A stretch of 21,985 bases of DNA, taken from the NCBI GenBank assembly GCA_035457725.1, contig DATIBC010000114.1, positions 1-21,985 on the forward strand, given 5' to 3'. The position numbers and the translations under genes are program-made. Under the pieces are notes generated by a model. That model was not told the origin of the DNA and did no database searches. It saw nothing but the letters and a program-made list of their open reading frames with translations. Shown one piece after another: positions 14,311 to 21,714 of this stretch. Source of the DNA: DATFES01 sp035457725 (GTDB lineage: Bacteria; Pseudomonadota; Alphaproteobacteria; CACIAM-22H2). How positions within the stretch are numbered: the first letter of the stretch is position 1; each line of letters starts with the position of its first letter.

Positions 14311-16875
14311 CTAGACCACGACATTGATGATTCGGTTGGCGACGACGATCACCTTGCGCGGCGTCTTGCCGGCCATCGCCGCCGCGACGTTGGGCACCGC
14401 CAACGCCGCTTCGCGCGCGTCGTTCTCCGGGCAATCACGCGGCAGGCTCACCGTGCCGCGCAGCTTGCCGTTCACCTGCACGGCGATGGTGATCTGCTCG
14501 TCGACCAGAAGCGCCGCCTCGGCCTTCGGCCACGGCTCCCGCGCCAACAGCGTCGTGCGGCCAATCGCGCGCCACAACTCCTCGGCCAGATGCGGGGTCA
14601 TTGGCCCGATCAGCTTGATCGCCGTTTCGAATCCCTGACGCAGGACCCAGCCTTCGCCAGGACCGTCGCCGGGCACGTCCTCGAGTGCGTTGGTGAGGGC
14701 GCGAATTTGCGCCACGGCGACGTTGAAGCGGAAATTCTCGAGATGCTCGCTCACCGCGGCGATGGTCTTGTGGGTGAGCCGCCACGCCGCTTCGCCGGCC
14801 GGCGACAGCGCGTTGGGCTTGGGCGCGCCCGGCGGCGGCAGCTTCGTCTTTGGTTCGGCGACCAGGCGATAGAGGCGGTTGAGATAACGCCAGGCGCCCT
14901 CGACCCCGGCCTCGGTCCATTCAAGGTCGCGCTCGGGCGGCGAGTCGGAAAGCATGAACAAGCGCGCCGTATCGGCGCCGTACGCGTCGATGATGCGCGC
15001 CGGCGCCACGACGTTCTTCTTCGATTTCGACATCACCTCGCGCCGGCCGACATCCACCGCTTGGCCGGTCTCGACATGTACCGCGCTACCCTCGCCGGTC
15101 TTGTGCACCTCTTCGGGATAAAGCCAGTTGCCCGCCGCATCCTTGTAGGATTCGTGGATCACCATGCCTTGGGTGAACATGCCGGCGAACGGTTCGTCGA
15201 GCCCGACATGCCCGGTCTTGCGCATCGCCCGGGTGAAGAAGCGCGAATAGAGCAGATGTAAAATCGCGTGCTCGACGCCGCCGATGTATTGATCGACCGG
15301 CAGCCAGTAATCGACCGCTTGCCGATCCACCGGGATATCGGCGCGCGGCGAGCAGAAGCGAGCGAAGTACCACGCTGAATCGACGAAGGTGTCGAAAGTG
15401 TCAGTCTCGCGCCGCGCCTTGCCGCGGCATGTCGGGCACTCGACGTTCTTCCACGTCGGATGATGGTCGAGTGGATTGCCCGGTTTGTCGAAGCTGACGT
15501 CGTCCGGCAGCCGCACCGGCAGGTCTTCTTCCGGCACCGGCACAATGCCGCAGCGCTGGCAATGGATTGCCGGGATCGGGCAACCCCAATAGCGCTGTCG
15601 GCTGACCAGCCAGTCGCGCAGACGGTAGACCGTGGCCGGTCGGCCGAGGTCGGCGGCGGCGAGGCGCCGCCCGACTTCGGCTTTTGCCGCTTCGACTTCC
15701 AGCCCGTCGAGAAAGCCGGAATTGATGATCGTCCCGTCCTCGGTATAGGCGAGGTCGTCGATCGCGAAGCGTTCCGGATCGGCGCCCGGCGGCGCCACGA
15801 CCGGGATGACCGGCAGCCCGTATTTGCGGGCGAAGTCGAGGTCGCGCTGATCGTGCCCGGGGCAGCCGAAAATGGCCCCCGCGCCGTACTCGATGAGCAC
15901 GAAGTTGGCGACGTAGACCGGCAGCTCCTTGCCGGCGATGAACGGATGCAGCGCCTTCAGTTGCGTCTCGTGGCCGCGTTTCTCCTGGGCCTCCAGCGCC
16001 GCCTCGGAAGTGCCGGCGTGGCGGCACTCGGCGATAAAGGCGGCGAGCGTCGGATCGCGCTCGGCCAGTTCGTCGGCGAGCGGATGATCGGGCGAGATGG
16101 CGCAAAACGTGGCGCCGAATATGGTGTCGGGCCGGGTGGTGAATACCTGCAGGCGATCGTCGCGGCCCTTCAGGCGAAAGCGGATCTCGGCGCCCGAGGA
16201 GCGGCCGATCCAATTCTCCTGCATCAGCCGTACTTTTTCCGGCCAACGCGAGAGCGCCTTGAGCGCATCGAGCAGCTCGTCCGAATAGGCGGTGATCTTG
16301 AGGAACCACTGCGCCAACTTCTTCTTCTCGACCAGCGCGCCCGAACGCCAGCCGCGGCCGTCAATGACCTGCTCGTTGGCCAACACTGTCTGGTCGACCG
16401 GGTCCCAGTTGACGAAGGCCTCCTTGCGGTAGACCAGGCCGGCCCGCATGAAATCGAGGAACAGCTTCTGCTGGTGCGCGTAATATCCGGGATGGCACGT
16501 CGCCAGCTCGCGGGTCCAGTCGAGCGACAGGCCCATGCGCTTCAGCTCGGCGCGCATGGTGGCGATGTTGTCGTAGGTCCAGTGCGCCGGATGCACCTTC
16601 TGGTCGCGCGCCGCGTTTTCGGCCGGAAGGCCGAATGCGTCCCACCCCATCGGGTGCAGCACGTTGAAGCCCTGCGCGCGCTTGTAGCGCGCCACGACGT
16701 CGCCCAGCGTGTAGTTGCGCACGTGGCCCATGTGGATGCGCCCCGAGGGATAAGGGAACATCTCCAGCACGTAGTATTTGGGCCGCGACGGATCGGCCTC
16801 GGCGGCGAAGGCGCCCGCCTTCTCCCACGCCGCCTGCCATTTCGCCTCGGATGCTTCGAAGTTGTAGCGCGTCAT
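14311..16875 (-). CDS. leuS: leucyl-tRNA synthetase
   Basis: LeuRS charges tRNA-Leu. It is full length at 854 residues and a class I synthetase: HMGH at residues 48-51 (the HIGH motif) within FPYPSGRIHMGHVRNYTLGD, and MSKSKKNVV with Met615 (the KMSKS loop, here V-M-S-K-S). The CP1 editing domain is intact (about 220-420), including TTRPDTIFGATF. Cysteine pairs CQRCG and CPTCRG suggest a zinc-binding insert. The C-terminal anticodon and extension domains end IVVANRIINVVV. The ATG at 16875 gives the usual N-terminus MTRYNFEASEAKWQ; the ribosome binding site is weak. It is followed by holA after 71 bp with no lptE, and is divergent from the PiuC-like gene. Confidence 0.98.
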   Translation of the reverse strand: MTRYNFEASEAKWQAAWEKAGAFAAEADPSRPKYYVLEMFPYPSGRIHMGHVRNYTLGDVVARYKRAQGFNVLHPMGWDAFGLPAENAARDQKVHPAHWTYDNIATMRAELKRMGLSLDWTRELATCHPGYYAHQQKLFLDFMRAGLVYRKEAFVNWDPVDQTVLANEQVIDGRGWRSGALVEKKKLAQWFLKITAYSDELLDALKALSRWPEKVRLMQENWIGRSSGAEIRFRLKGRDDRLQVFTTRPDTIFGATFCAISPDHPLADELAERDPTLAAFIAECRHAGTSEAALEAQEKRGHETQLKALHPFIAGKELPVYVANFVLIEYGAGAIFGCPGHDQRDLDFARKYGLPVIPVVAPPGADPERFAIDDLAYTEDGTIINSGFLDGLEVEAAKAEVGRRLAAADLGRPATVYRLRDWLVSRQRYWGCPIPAIHCQRCGIVPVPEEDLPVRLPDDVSFDKPGNPLDHHPTWKNVECPTCRGKARRETDTFDTFVDSAWYFARFCSPRADIPVDRQAVDYWLPVDQYIGGVEHAILHLLYSRFFTRAMRKTGHVGLDEPFAGMFTQGMVIHESYKDAAGNWLYPEEVHKTGEGSAVHVETGQAVDVGRREVMSKSKKNVVAPARIIDAYGADTARLFMLSDSPPERDLEWTEAGVEGAWRYLNRLYRLVAEPKTKLPPPGAPKPNALSPAGEAAWRLTHKTIAAVSEHLENFRFNVAVAQIRALTNALEDVPGDGPGEGWVLRQGFETAIKLIGPMTPHLAEELWRAIGRTTLLAREPWPKAEAALLVDEQITIAVQVNGKLRGTVSLPRDCPENDAREAALAVPNVAAAMAGKTPRKVIVVANRIINVVV

Positions 16876-17037
16876 CGCCCGTGCCGCTGGCCGCCTTGGT
16901 CAACAAGCCGCGGCAAGGATTACGGGATTATCCGCGGCCCGACAATGGGGCACCGCTGCGCCGGCCGGCGCGCTTGACCGGGTAGTCGCTGGCGGCCGAA
17001 ACTGCCCGTCGTCGCTCGCAGGGGATTTTCGATCGTC

Positions 17038-17727
17038 ATGCTGGTGGTCATACAAGACGTGCTCACGCCGGCCGAACTGGCGCGCATTCGTGCCGAGTTG
17101 CCGCCGGAGCTTTTTCTCGACGGCAGACTCACCGCCGGCGGCCGGGCGGCGATGGTCAAGAAGAACCTGCAGACCGACGTCAAGGCCGAAACCTCGAAGG
17201 CGCTGCAAGACCTGGTGTTGAAGGCGCTGATGCGCAATTCGACCTTCGTCGCGGTGACGGCGCCGAAGCGGATCCTGCCGATCCGGTTCAACCTCTATAA
17301 AGAGGGCATGCATTACGGCGATCACGTCGACAACGCGATCATGGGCGGCGGTCCCGGCGAGCCCGACGCGGTGCGGGTCGACCTGTCGTTCACGCTCTTC
17401 GTCTCACCGCCCGAGAGTTATTCCGGCGGCGAACTGGTGATCCGCACCGGCTATGGCGAGCATACGTTCAAACTGCCGGCGGGCCAGATGGTCGTCTATC
17501 CGACCTATTTTTTTCACCACGTGGCGCCGGTGACCAAGGGCGAGCGGCTGGCGGTGGTGAGCTGGATGCAGAGCATGCTGCGCGACCCGCTACGCCGCGA
17601 AATGATGGTCGATCTCGCCGTGCTCGCCCAATCGCTGCAGCTCAAAGGCAAGAACGTGCCGGCCGCCGACCTCGACCTGGTCGACAAGGTACGCAAGAAC
17701 CTGCTGCGGATGTGGGCGGAGAACTAG
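17038..17727 (+). CDS. PKHD-type Fe(II)/2-oxoglutarate-dependent hydroxylase, PiuC/YbiX family
   Basis: The 229-residue length fits the PiuC/YbiX family. The iron-binding triad is visible as His96-Val-Asp98 in HYGDHVDNA and the distal His160 in YFFHHVAPVTKGER, with Arg170 as the likely 2-oxoglutarate ligand. The family stretches YKEGMHYGDHVD, DLSFTLFVSPPESYSGGEL and LPAGQMVVYPT are intact. In other bacteria PiuC is found with TonB-dependent siderophore receptors and iron-starvation genes, but no receptor lies in this window, so a role in iron physiology is only suggested by homology. It stands alone between leuS (divergent, 162 bp away) and the DUF3576 gene (convergent). AGGGGA lies about 12 nt before the ATG, a rather long spacing. 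Confidence 0.92.
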   Translation: MLVVIQDVLTPAELARIRAELPPELFLDGRLTAGGRAAMVKKNLQTDVKAETSKALQDLVLKALMRNSTFVAVTAPKRILPIRFNLYKEGMHYGDHVDNAIMGGGPGEPDAVRVDLSFTLFVSPPESYSGGELVIRTGYGEHTFKLPAGQMVVYPTYFFHHVAPVTKGERLAVVSWMQSMLRDPLRREMMVDLAVLAQSLQLKGKNVPAADLDLVDKVRKNLLRMWAEN

Positions 17728-17760
17728 CGTGTGATCCGCTTTAGTCTAATCGTGTCGAGC

Positions 17761-17833
17761 GCCCTCATGGTTCGACAGGCTCACATGAGGGCATATTTAT
17801 CAGTCCTCGCCCTGAGCCTGTCGAAGGGCGAGG
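17761..17833. repeat. dispersed hairpin repeat pair (locus B)
   Basis: Two perfect hairpins lie side by side in opposite orientation. GCCCTCAT (17761-17768) pairs with ATGAGGGC (17785-17792) around a loop with TCGACAGGCTCA. CCTCGCCCT (17805-17813) pairs with AGGGCGAGG (17825-17833) around GAGCCTGTCGA, the complement of the first loop. TGATCCGCT near 17731 and its complement AGCGGATCA near 17857 flank the pair. It occupies the gap between the convergent PiuC-like and DUF3576 genes, a position from which it could also act as a bidirectional transcript-end structure. Confidence 0.85.
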
Positions 17834-17889
17834 GGTAAAACCGGCGATTCAATCTTAGCGGATCATACTTTAGACGAGCAGCGCGCCGT

Positions 17890-18459
17890 TCACGGCCGCG
17901 CGGTGTCGATCCGCAACTGGCGGGCCCGAGTCAGTATCGTGTTCTCGAGCTCGATCGCCGTCTTCGGCTCGACCGCGGCGTCGACCCAGGCGCCGCTCGC
18001 ATCCCTGCGCTGCTTGAACACCGCGGCCTTGAGTCCGTCGGCGCGAAGCTGGCGGCCGAGAATGAAGATGTTGACCTTGAACCGCTCGTCCGGCGACTCG
18101 GCCGGCGTGTACCAGTCGGTGATGATCACGCCGCCGAACGGGTCGGCCGAGACCAGCGGCATGAACGAGATCGAGTCTAGCGACGCGCGCCACAGGAAGC
18201 TGTTGACGCCGATGCCGCCCCCGGCGCCGGGATCGGCGGGCTTGTCGCTCGGACCCCACAGCCGGATGCCGTCGGTGCCGAACACACCTTCGCTTTTCTT
18301 GTTGCTGCCGACCGGATCGACCGCCTGACCCGGCTTTTTGTCTGGATAGCTGTACTCGATGTTGTCGCGACTGCAGGCGGAAACCGCCAAACCGGCAATT
18401 GCCACCGCCACGACAATCACCCGCGCGCGCGACATTCGATTGATCTTCGTGCCATCCAT
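17890..18459 (-). CDS. DUF3576 domain-containing lipoprotein
   Basis: This 189-residue protein (start at 18459) has a basic N-terminus, a hydrophobic segment and a lipobox-like LAVSAC with Cys29, so it is probably exported and lipid-anchored. The mature part contains VFGTDGIRLWGPSDKPADPG, GIGVNSFLWRASLDSISFMPL, DPFGGVIITDWYT and RFKVNIFILGRQLRADGLKAAVF, which I recognise as DUF3576, an alphaproteobacterial family of unknown function often found next to leuS. The ATG at 18459 has AAGGG 9 nt upstream; an ATG at 18435 (signal peptide starting MSRARVIV) is nearly as good. Here leuS is about 1 kb away on the same strand with the PiuC-like gene placed between on the other strand. Confidence 0.85.
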   Translation of the reverse strand: MDGTKINRMSRARVIVVAVAIAGLAVSACSRDNIEYSYPDKKPGQAVDPVGSNKKSEGVFGTDGIRLWGPSDKPADPGAGGGIGVNSFLWRASLDSISFMPLVSADPFGGVIITDWYTPAESPDERFKVNIFILGRQLRADGLKAAVFKQRRDASGAWVDAAVEPKTAIELENTILTRARQLRIDTARP

Positions 18460-18894
18460 CGAAATTTGCCCTTGTCCGCCAAATCCGCCCACGACCAGCG
18501 ACTCGCTCGCACCGCCCAATCGACAATTCGCGGCGGATCATAACCTTCGCCAGGAGGCTGCACAACAAGTCGGCGGGTAAGTGTAACCAAAAGGTTAATT
18601 CTCGCCGCGACAGCGGCCTAGCGTACGGTCGGGCAGCGATGAAGCCGATATTTATATTCAATATCAGTTATTTATGGTTGACTACGGAGGTTTAATGGAA
18701 AAATCTCGTCCTTAGCTATTGTTGCTTCGATGCAACAGTGCGGGGTTTTCAACACAAGTACTTCTACTGATTTGTTGACCAGTAACAGTCTCCATGGAAA
18801 ATCTCCATAGCCTGAATGGAATTTGGGCGGCGCTCCGGCTTCTCCGCTGGCGGCGAGCAGTGCAGAGACGAAAAACAATTCGGAGAGGTACCAG
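18460..18894. promoter_or_regulatory. long intergenic leader between the DUF3576 gene and porin 1
   Basis: This 435-bp gene-free stretch is divergent promoter DNA and is markedly AT-rich from about 18640 to 18800. It contains TAACC-AAAA-GGTTA (18584-18597), resembling half of a CtrA-type TTAA-containing box. It also has GATATT/AATATC (18647-18652 and 18660-18665) and TGTTGC/GCAACA (18720-18725 and 18732-18737) inverted repeats, two TTGAC hexamers (18678 and 18775) and a six-codon mini-ORF at 18695. The TTGACC at 18775 is 115 bp before the porin ATG; the corresponding TTGACT of porin 2 is 102 bp before its ATG, so these are candidate -35 elements, although the matching -10 hexamers are poor. 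Regulator identities are not inferable. Confidence 0.5.
18695..18715 (+). other. possible six-codon leader ORF upstream of porin 1
   Basis: ATG-GAA-AAA-TCT-CGT-CCT-TAG (MEKSRP) is preceded by a near-ideal Shine-Dalgarno GGAGG at 18686-18690. Such a strong ribosome site before a six-codon frame suggests a leader peptide or a decoy ribosome site in the porin leader, if transcription starts upstream of it. It may equally be a chance occurrence, since a TTGACT hexamer overlaps the same area. Confidence 0.25.
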
Positions 18895-20085
18895 ATGAAG
18901 AAGCAACTCCTAGGGACGACGGCGCTGGTCGCAGCCGGCCTGTTCGTGCTCGCCGACGCTGGGCCGGCTTCGGCGCAGCAGAAGGTCGAGCCGATCAAGG
19001 TTTCGGTCGGCGGCTACGTCGGTGCGTTCGTCAGCATTGTCGACCAGGACGACGTGGGCAACACGGCGGCCGGGCGCGACGGTGAGCTTGCGTTGATCGA
19101 TACGCACACCGACCAGGAGATCCATTTCAACGGCCGCACGACGCTGGCGAACGGGATCACCATCGGTTTCCGCATCGAACTCGAAGGCAACACCGAAGGC
19201 GACCAGATCGACGAGTCGTATCTGTTCCTCGAGAGCAGCTTCGGCCGCGTCGAGATCGGTCAGGTCAACAACGTGCACTACCGGATGGCCTACAAGGCGC
19301 CGGACGTGTTCACCCGCGGTTGGGTCAACGAAGGCAACTTCACCAACGTGATGGTGAACCCGACCGGTTCGCCCAACGGCGATTCGACGATCAACACCAC
19401 GGTCTCGCGTTTCCGCGACAACGACTCGGACAAGATCAACATCTATACGCCGCGCTTCGCCGGCTTCCAGATCGGCGCGTCGTATGTTCCTGATTCGTCG
19501 CAGGACACCGCGGCGCCGACCAGCGTTTCCGCAGCGTACTCGGAAGGCTGGGCGGTCGCGGCCAACTACGTCCAGACCTTCGGCGAATTCAGCGTTGCGG
19601 CTTACGCCGGTTACTTCAAGTGGCAGGGTCCGCAAACGGCCCCTGGCGTTTCGGCGCCAGATCCGGACCACTGGAGCGTTGGCCTGCAGCTCGGCTACGC
19701 CGGGTTCCGGGTCGGCGGCAGCTACGGCCAGATCAGCGATGGTCGCACCGGCGCTGCGGGCACTGCGGGCGCTTCGGCGGCCGGCACCGGCGGCAACATC
19801 ACTGACGGAATGGCTTGGGACGTCGGCGTGTCGTACACCTTCGGTCCGGCATCGGTCAGCTTGACGTACATGCAAGCCGAGAACGATGACTCGCCCGTCG
19901 GTGGCCCGGCTCTGGGCGATGACGAGTTCTCGATCGTCTCGCTGGCTGCCAAGTACGTGTTGGGACCGGGAATCAGCTGGGACACGGCGCTGTTCTGGGC
20001 CGAGTTCGAGGGCAATACTGCCGGCACCAACGTCGACGACAACGAAGCGATCGGCCTCGTCACCGGTTTCGTGCTGGTGTTCTAA
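18895..20085 (+). CDS. outer-membrane porin (porin 1 of a tandem pair)
   Basis: The 396-residue precursor has a classical signal peptide, MKKQLLGTTALVAAGLFVLADAG to ASA-QQ, with cleavage expected after about residue 26. The mature protein has alternating beta-strand patterns, Gly/aromatic-rich strands and the C-terminal GFVLVF whose terminal Phe is the BAM recognition signature. It is a general diffusion porin type (Gram-negative porin superfamily) with no cysteine in the mature chain. The ATG at 18895 has GGAGAGG 6 nt upstream; the open frame further upstream is excluded by this and by the signal peptide. It is strongly similar along its whole length to the porin at 20381, so the two are tandem duplicates. 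A terminator follows immediately. Confidence 0.93.
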   Translation: MKKQLLGTTALVAAGLFVLADAGPASAQQKVEPIKVSVGGYVGAFVSIVDQDDVGNTAAGRDGELALIDTHTDQEIHFNGRTTLANGITIGFRIELEGNTEGDQIDESYLFLESSFGRVEIGQVNNVHYRMAYKAPDVFTRGWVNEGNFTNVMVNPTGSPNGDSTINTTVSRFRDNDSDKINIYTPRFAGFQIGASYVPDSSQDTAAPTSVSAAYSEGWAVAANYVQTFGEFSVAAYAGYFKWQGPQTAPGVSAPDPDHWSVGLQLGYAGFRVGGSYGQISDGRTGAAGTAGASAAGTGGNITDGMAWDVGVSYTFGPASVSLTYMQAENDDSPVGGPALGDDEFSIVSLAAKYVLGPGISWDTALFWAEFEGNTAGTNVDDNEAIGLVTGFVLVF

Positions 20086-20110
20086 GCCAACCGACTCGCA
20101 TTCGACTTCC

Positions 20111-20140
20111 AAGGGGCGGCTTCGGCCGCCCCTTTTTTAT
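20111..20140 (+). terminator. intrinsic terminator after porin 1
   Basis: GGGGCGGC (20113-20120) and GCCGCCCC (20125-20132) pair perfectly around a TTCG tetraloop and are followed by six T (20133-20138). AA before and TT after can extend the stem. It lies 25 bp after the porin stop and separates the two porin transcripts. Confidence 0.95.
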
Positions 20141-20380
20141 TGGCCTCGCGGCGCCATGTCCCTCCAGTCGATGGGCGTCGCCAGAAGTATTTATTTTCTC
20201 TTATACAGGTAACGCTAATAAATTGCATGTTTGCAACATGCAGTATGTTTCTTATCTCCATCTTTAACTGGTACGTTGACTGACTCTCTCTTCGATGAAA
20301 CAAGACGAATACTCGCGACAATTCGCGAGTATTCGCGTCGGCGTCGCGCCGTCGCTCACCAACTTGGGAAGAGGGAGACG
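20141..20380 (+). promoter_or_regulatory. porin 2 promoter and leader with two inverted repeats
   Basis: This leader differs completely from that of porin 1. It contains TGCATGTT-TGC-AACATGCA (20224-20242), a near-perfect 19-bp palindrome that looks like a dimeric regulator site, a TTGACT hexamer (20276-20281) and a perfect 13-bp hairpin CGAATACTCGCGA-CAAT-TCGCGAGTATTCG (20306-20335), 45 bp before the ATG. If transcription starts near 20305 the hairpin is in the 5' untranslated RNA. No good -10 box can be picked by eye. Confidence 0.5.
20306..20335 (+). repeat. perfect 13-bp inverted repeat in the porin 2 leader
   Basis: The arms at 20306-20318 and 20323-20335 are exactly complementary over 13 bp and are separated by CAAT. 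The position 45 bp upstream of the porin start and the absence of a T-run argue against a terminator and for an operator or an RNA leader structure. No similar element precedes porin 1. Confidence 0.9.
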
Positions 20381-21616
20381 ATGAGAAAACAACTATTGGG
20401 CACAACGGCGCTGATCGCGGCCGGCCTATGCGTGCTCGCCGATGCGGGGCCGGTTTCGGCGCAGCAGAAGGTTGAGCCGATCAAGGTGACGACCGGCGGC
20501 TATTTCGGCGGCTTCGTCAGCTTCGTCGATCAGGATGACCGGGCGCCCACACCGGCCGGTTCACTAACACCCGGCAAATTCGTCAAGCTCGACACGCATA
20601 CCGACGCCGAGATCCACTTCAACGGCCGCACGACGCTCGCCAACGGCATCACCGTCGGCTTCCGCGTCGAGCTCGAGGGCAACACCAGCGGCGACACGAT
20701 CGACGAATCCTGGCTGTTCCTCGAGAGCAATTTCGGCCGCATCGAAATCGGCCAGCTCAACAACGTCCATTACCGCATGGGCGTGCGGGCGCCGGACGTC
20801 TTTACCCGCGGCTGGCTCAACGAAGGCAACATCACCAACGTCGTCTTGAACCCGACCGGCTCGGCGAACAACAACACGACGATCAACACGACCCACACCC
20901 GTTTCGCCGACAACGATTCGGACAAGGTCAACATCTACACGCCGCGCTTCGCCGGTTTCCAGATCGGCTTTTCGTACATTCCCGACTCTTCGCAAGACAC
21001 GGCGGTGCCGACACCGGCATCGACGGCCTATACGCGCGGCTGGTCGGCGGCGGCGAACTTCATCCGCACCATCGGTCCGGTCGATATTTCGGCCTCGGCT
21101 GGGTACTTCACGTTCGAAGGGCCACAGACCGGCGCGACTGTCCATGCGCCCGATCCGGATATCTTTGCCTTTGGTTTGCAGGTCGGCTTCGCCGGGTTCC
21201 GCATCGGCGGCAGCTATGGCGCGGTGGACAACGGACGCACCCCCTTCGGTACCGTCGGCGCGATAGGCGCGGCCGGCGCCGGCGCGGCGCAGGTCGATGG
21301 CTATGCTTGGGATCTCGGCGCGTCGTACACGACGGGGCCGGTTTCGGTCAGCTTGACCTACTTCAACGGTCGCAATAACGACAGCCCGTGCTCGACGGCA
21401 ACGCAGGGGTGCGCCGTTAACACCGGCGGCGACGACGAGTTCACGGCAATCGCCTTGGCCGGAAAATACGTCCTCGGGCCGGGCATCAGCCTCGACGCCG
21501 TGCTCTTCATCGCCGAGTTCCAAGGCAACGATCTACCTACGTCGTCGCCAGCAACCCGGAGCTTGAACGATAACGAGGCGGTCGGCGGCGCGGTGGGCGT
21601 GGTCCTGGTGTTCTGA
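20381..21616 (+). CDS. outer-membrane porin (porin 2 of a tandem pair)
   Basis: The 411-residue precursor has the same signal peptide type as porin 1 (MRKQLLGTTALIAAGLCVLADAG to VSA-QQ) and the same barrel with C-terminal GVVLVF. Shared blocks include EIHFNGRTTLANGIT, APDVFTRGW, INIYTPRFAGFQIG-like and YVLGPGIS. It differs by small loop insertions. One near residue 340 (SPCSTATQGCAVN) brings two cysteines six residues apart, absent in porin 1, which could form a disulfide in an extracellular loop. The ATG at 20381 has AGAGGGAG a few bases upstream. It has its own leader and terminator, so the pair can be regulated separately, as is common for porins that replace each other under different conditions; that role is inference. 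Confidence 0.93.
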   Translation: MRKQLLGTTALIAAGLCVLADAGPVSAQQKVEPIKVTTGGYFGGFVSFVDQDDRAPTPAGSLTPGKFVKLDTHTDAEIHFNGRTTLANGITVGFRVELEGNTSGDTIDESWLFLESNFGRIEIGQLNNVHYRMGVRAPDVFTRGWLNEGNITNVVLNPTGSANNNTTINTTHTRFADNDSDKVNIYTPRFAGFQIGFSYIPDSSQDTAVPTPASTAYTRGWSAAANFIRTIGPVDISASAGYFTFEGPQTGATVHAPDPDIFAFGLQVGFAGFRIGGSYGAVDNGRTPFGTVGAIGAAGAGAAQVDGYAWDLGASYTTGPVSVSLTYFNGRNNDSPCSTATQGCAVNTGGDDEFTAIALAGKYVLGPGISLDAVLFIAEFQGNDLPTSSPATRSLNDNEAVGGAVGVVLVF

Positions 21617-21652
21617 TCGTCCGATCGGAGGGTTGGTACCTCTCCGTTGCCT

Positions 21653-21684
21653 CGGGGCGGCCTTCGGGCCGCCCCGCTTTTTTT
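21653..21684 (+). terminator. intrinsic terminator after porin 2
   Basis: CGGGGCGGCC (21653-21662) and GGCCGCCCCG (21667-21676) form a perfect 10-bp stem with a TTCG tetraloop, followed by C and seven T (21678-21684). It starts 36 bp after the porin stop and closely resembles the terminator of porin 1, consistent with duplication of the whole gene unit. Confidence 0.96.
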
Positions 21685-21714
21685 GCCGCGAGACATTGCA
21701 CTTCGGCGCGCACA

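Noticed and set aside
15460..16977. 505-codon plus-strand ORF antisense to leuS
   Set aside because: It lies opposite intact leuS sequence, lacks any recognised motif and has a composition typical of antisense frames in GC-rich DNA.
18584..18597. CtrA binding site (TAACC-AAAA-GGTTA)
   Set aside because: It resembles TTAA-N7-TTAA but has the wrong spacing and an incomplete half. I mention it only within the leader description.
18910..20112. 400-codon minus-strand ORF across porin 1, with a similar one across porin 2 (20564-21523)
   Set aside because: Both mirror the porin codon pattern (Asp/Val/Arg-rich) and have no start context. Their presence in both paralogues follows from duplication of the sense gene.
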